Shown: positions 63,307 to 64,000 of the stretch, piece by piece
Layout: every line of letters starts with the position of its first letter
Numbering within the stretch: the first letter of the stretch is position 1
DNA from: Variovorax paradoxus
GTDB lineage: Bacteria > Pseudomonadota > Gammaproteobacteria > Burkholderiales > Burkholderiaceae_C
Length of the DNA stretch: 64,000 bases
Assembly (NCBI RefSeq): GCF_018614955.1
Contig: NZ_JAGGNV010000036.1
Location: forward strand, 62,001-126,000
Direction: 5' to 3'
Notes under the pieces: generated by a model
What the model saw: only the letters and a program-made list of their open reading frames with translations
What the model was told of the DNA's origin: nothing
The model's database searches: none
Program-made: the position numbers and the translations under genes

Positions 63307-64000
63307 ATGCCCACGCTCGACATCCGCGACCTCACGGTCAACTACGCCGTCAAGGGCGGCACGCTGCAGGCGCTGGCGCCCGTGAACCTGGAGATGCACG
63401 ACGGCGACTTCGTCGTCGCGCTCGGCGCCTCGGGCTGCGGCAAGACCACGCTGCTCAACAGCATCGCCGGCTTCCTGCCGCCGTCCACCGGCGAGATCCT
63501 GCTCGACGGCCGGCCCGTGGCCGGCCCCGGCGCCGATCGCGGCGTGGTGTTCCAGAAGCATGCGCTGATGCCCTGGCTCAACGTGCGCGACAACGTCGCG
63601 CTGGGCCCGCGCCTGGCCGGCATGGGCAAGGCGGAACGCGACCGGATCGCCGAAGAGAAGCTGGCCCTGGTCGGCCTGCAGCAGTACGCGGACCGCGCCG
63701 TCTACGAACTCTCGGGCGGCATGCAGCAGCGCGTGGGCATCGCGCGTGCGCTCGCCAGCGATCCGGCCGTGCTGCTGATGGACGAGCCCATGGGTGCGCT
63801 CGACGCCTTCACGCGCGAGCAGGTGCAGGAGATCCTGCTCAAGGCCTGGTCGACGTCGAACAAGATGGTGTTCTTCATCACGCACTCGGTGGAAGAGGCG
63901 CTGTTCCTGGCCACGCGGCTGATCGTGATGAGTCCGAGCCCGGGCCGCATCTCGCATGTCTACGACGACGTGCCCTTCTCCCGCCAGTTCCTCTCGCATG
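63307..64000 (+). CDS. tauB: Taurine ABC transporter ATP-binding protein (3' end beyond the window)
   Basis: At least 231 residues, truncated by the window end. Walker A is GASGCGKTT (about 39-47), followed by the Q-loop FQKHALMPWLNVRDNVALG, signature LSGGMQQRVGIARAL, Walker B VLLMDEPMGALD and the switch His in FFITHSVEEAL. These match the TauB/SsuB group. The permease tauC probably lies just outside. Confidence 0.88.
   Translation, partial: MPTLDIRDLTVNYAVKGGTLQALAPVNLEMHDGDFVVALGASGCGKTTLLNSIAGFLPPSTGEILLDGRPVAGPGADRGVVFQKHALMPWLNVRDNVALGPRLAGMGKAERDRIAEEKLALVGLQQYADRAVYELSGGMQQRVGIARALASDPAVLLMDEPMGALDAFTREQVQEILLKAWSTSNKMVFFITHSVEEALFLATRLIVMSPSPGRISHVYDDVPFSRQFLSH

Overview
The window looks like a chromosomal segment of a high-GC betaproteobacterium of the Burkholderiales, most likely Comamonadaceae and plausibly Variovorax or a close relative. 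This rests on codon bias, on families typical of that order (BPSS1780-type membrane protein, DUF2782, CobD/CbiB-like next to hisC, Rieske oxygenase next to xseB-ispA-dxs), and on a long inverted intergenic repeat of a kind I recall from Comamonadaceae. No prophage, insertion sequence, CRISPR array, toxin-antitoxin pair or rRNA operon is visible. Most of the window is ordinary core genome.

Layout. 0-10 kb: rplS, a CoA-type Nudix hydrolase, a CobD/CbiB-like membrane protein and hisC on the plus strand; a minus-strand run M48 protease, phhB, rsgA, glycosyltransferase; then orn and a DEAD-box helicase with a long structured leader. 10-19 kb: an Lrp-type regulator divergent from an acetolactate-synthase-like enzyme, a semialdehyde dehydrogenase, an aldo/keto reductase, tRNA-Lys(CTT), a beta-ketothiolase, an SDR enzyme, tRNA-Ala(CGC), an alpha/beta hydrolase and guaC. 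19-27 kb: uvrD, a BPSS1780/thrB/DUF2782 run and polA. 27-33 kb: a catabolic-looking island for acidic and D-amino acids (exported M20 carboxypeptidase, LysR regulator, D-amino-acid dehydrogenase, orphan Glu/Asp-type binding protein, Asp/Glu racemase) followed by a dienelactone hydrolase.

33-42 kb: a ZIP metal transporter, small stress-type proteins (acidic protein, DUF421, dodecin, hemerythrin), then a tightly packed seven-gene minus-strand run: Rieske oxygenase, EamA transporter, mercaptopyruvate sulfurtransferase and a ZrgA-like/ABC/permease/DUF3299 set resembling zinc-responsive operons. 42-49 kb: xseB-ispA-dxs (isoprenoid precursors), then a TRAP transporter whose binding protein faces its two permease genes tail to tail. 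49-57 kb: an orphan EgtB/SUMF1-like protein lacking an expected iron ligand, a TetR regulator, dcd, a YpfJ-type metallopeptidase, a second RhlE-type helicase, apaH, a CNNM/CBS protein, a thermonuclease-family protein and a lipoprotein.

57-64 kb: a taurine-utilisation locus. tauY and tauX (taurine dehydrogenase) are divergent from a MocR-type tauR, and taurine ABC transporter genes tauA and tauB (cut by the window end) follow. A roughly 675-bp imperfect inverted repeat separates tauR from tauA. The items most worth a second look are that repeat, the structured leaders of rhlE and guaC, a recurrent promoter-to-ATG spacing that implies leaderless mRNAs, the acidic/D-amino-acid island, and the EgtB-like protein with an altered metal site.
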